NCBI GenBank assembly: GCA_026648125.1
Contig: JAPKGD010000145.1
Location: 1-5,789, forward strand
Origin: Bdellovibrionales bacterium
GTDB taxonomy: Bacteria; Bdellovibrionota; Bdellovibrionia; Bdellovibrionales; UBA1609
Reading direction: 5' to 3'
DNA: 5,789 nt
Shown piece after piece: positions 5,289 to 5,789 of this stretch; within the stretch, counting starts at the first letter, position 1, and every line of letters starts with the position of its first letter. A program made the position numbers and the translations under genes. The notes beneath the pieces were generated by a model. It worked only from the letters and a program-made list of their open reading frames with translations, had not been told where the DNA came from and made no database searches.

Positions 5289-5789
5289 ATGGATCTTAGG
5301 CTCTCCCATAACAATCATTTTCGCTTTGGCTTTAATGGTGAGGCGTTTAATTTTCGCCAAAGACCTGAAGACAAATGGTGGGTTTCATACGGTCCCTGTG
5401 AGAGAGAGCCCGGTACCTTTTGGCAGGAATGTCTGGCGACGGCGAGGCAAATCCGCGCCAACACCTCGCTGCCACTTTGGCTCCTCTTTTCAGGTGGTGC
5501 GGACAGCGAAATGGCCCTGAAAGCGTTCCGCGCGGCTGGGGTTGAGATCAACGCCGCGATTTTGCGCTTCAAAGACGATCTGAATATTCACGACTTCTCC
5601 TACGCCGTGATCGCCTGCGAAGAGCTTGGCGTCCCCTATCGATTTTTCGAATTGGACTTACTTAAGTTTTGGGAGACCCGCATTTGGGATTACGCAAACC
5701 CGACTCTTTGTCCCTCCCCTCAACTTCTCACCACGATGTATCTCGTCGATCAAGTTGATGGCTATCCCATTTTGGGGAGTGGCGAATGT
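5289..5789 (+). CDS. PP-loop ATP-pyrophosphatase-like protein, C-terminus beyond window
   Basis: The first 167 residues of a protein that runs off the right edge. SGGADS (68-73), after the hydrophobic strand LPLWLLF, is the PP-loop that binds the pyrophosphate of ATP in adenylating enzymes such as asparagine synthase, PAPS reductase, TilS and QueC. The next features suit a Rossmann-like alpha-hydrolase fold: helix EMALKAFRAAG, strand INAAILRF, then VPYRFFELDL and ILGSGE (161-166). The substrate cannot be told from this half, and there is no N-terminal glutaminase domain of the asparagine synthase B type. The ATG at 5289 has only a weak ribosome site (AAAGA). The frame is open upstream to a TTG at 5211, which has AAGGA six bases before it and lies just past the stop of the preceding gene, so a start 26 codons earlier is a real alternative. 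The spacing suggests possible co-transcription with the exported protein gene. Confidence 0.87.
   Translation, partial: MDLRLSHNNHFRFGFNGEAFNFRQRPEDKWWVSYGPCEREPGTFWQECLATARQIRANTSLPLWLLFSGGADSEMALKAFRAAGVEINAAILRFKDDLNIHDFSYAVIACEELGVPYRFFELDLLKFWETRIWDYANPTLCPSPQLLTTMYLVDQVDGYPILGSGEC

Overview
The window holds five protein-coding genes, two of them cut by the window edges, around a 0.7 kb gene-free stretch that carries structured RNA. Base composition is moderate (near 50% GC by eye). Three traits together suggest a predatory or free-living member of the Bdellovibrionota: a c-di-GMP-I (GEMM) aptamer that ends in its own terminator with no gene attached, much like the merRNA of Bdellovibrio bacteriovorus; proteins with degenerate J-like domains; and a CHASE3-type sensor kinase. 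This placement is an inference and no rRNA marker is present.

Left part (1-1440, minus strand): a CHASE3/HisKA sensor histidine kinase whose C-terminus lies beyond the window. It is preceded, 63 bp upstream in the same direction, by a small single-pass membrane protein with a C-terminal J-like domain lacking HPD. They could be co-transcribed. A 94-bp divergent control region (1441-1534) separates the small gene from mrp. Two predicted promoters there point in opposite directions and their -35 boxes occupy the same base pairs.

Centre (1535-3063): a plus-strand Mrp/ApbC-type P-loop ATPase, normally an Fe-S cluster carrier. This copy lacks both the N-terminal MIP18-type domain and the CxxC pair. 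Next comes a long intergenic region with a possible sigma-70 promoter (2399-2426), hairpins, a well-formed c-di-GMP-I aptamer (2617-2705) and a textbook intrinsic terminator (2746-2781). Just past the terminator a perfect 23-bp inverted repeat encloses 98 nt that fold into further hairpins (2789-2932). This could be a second structured RNA or a small non-autonomous repeat element.

Right part (3064-5789, plus strand): a large protein of about 711 residues with a likely signal peptide, a second degenerate J-like domain, a beta-rich middle with a visible internal repeat, a Ser/Pro-rich linker and a helical C-terminus; its function is unknown. It is followed by the N-terminal half of a PP-loop (SGGADS) ATP-pyrophosphatase-like protein. 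The two may form one unit, but no shared function can be read from sequence.

The most interesting material is the intergenic RNA region. A c-di-GMP aptamer whose transcript appears to stop about 280 nt before the next gene is better explained as a stand-alone c-di-GMP-binding RNA than as a cis switch, and the inverted-repeat element beside it is unexplained.
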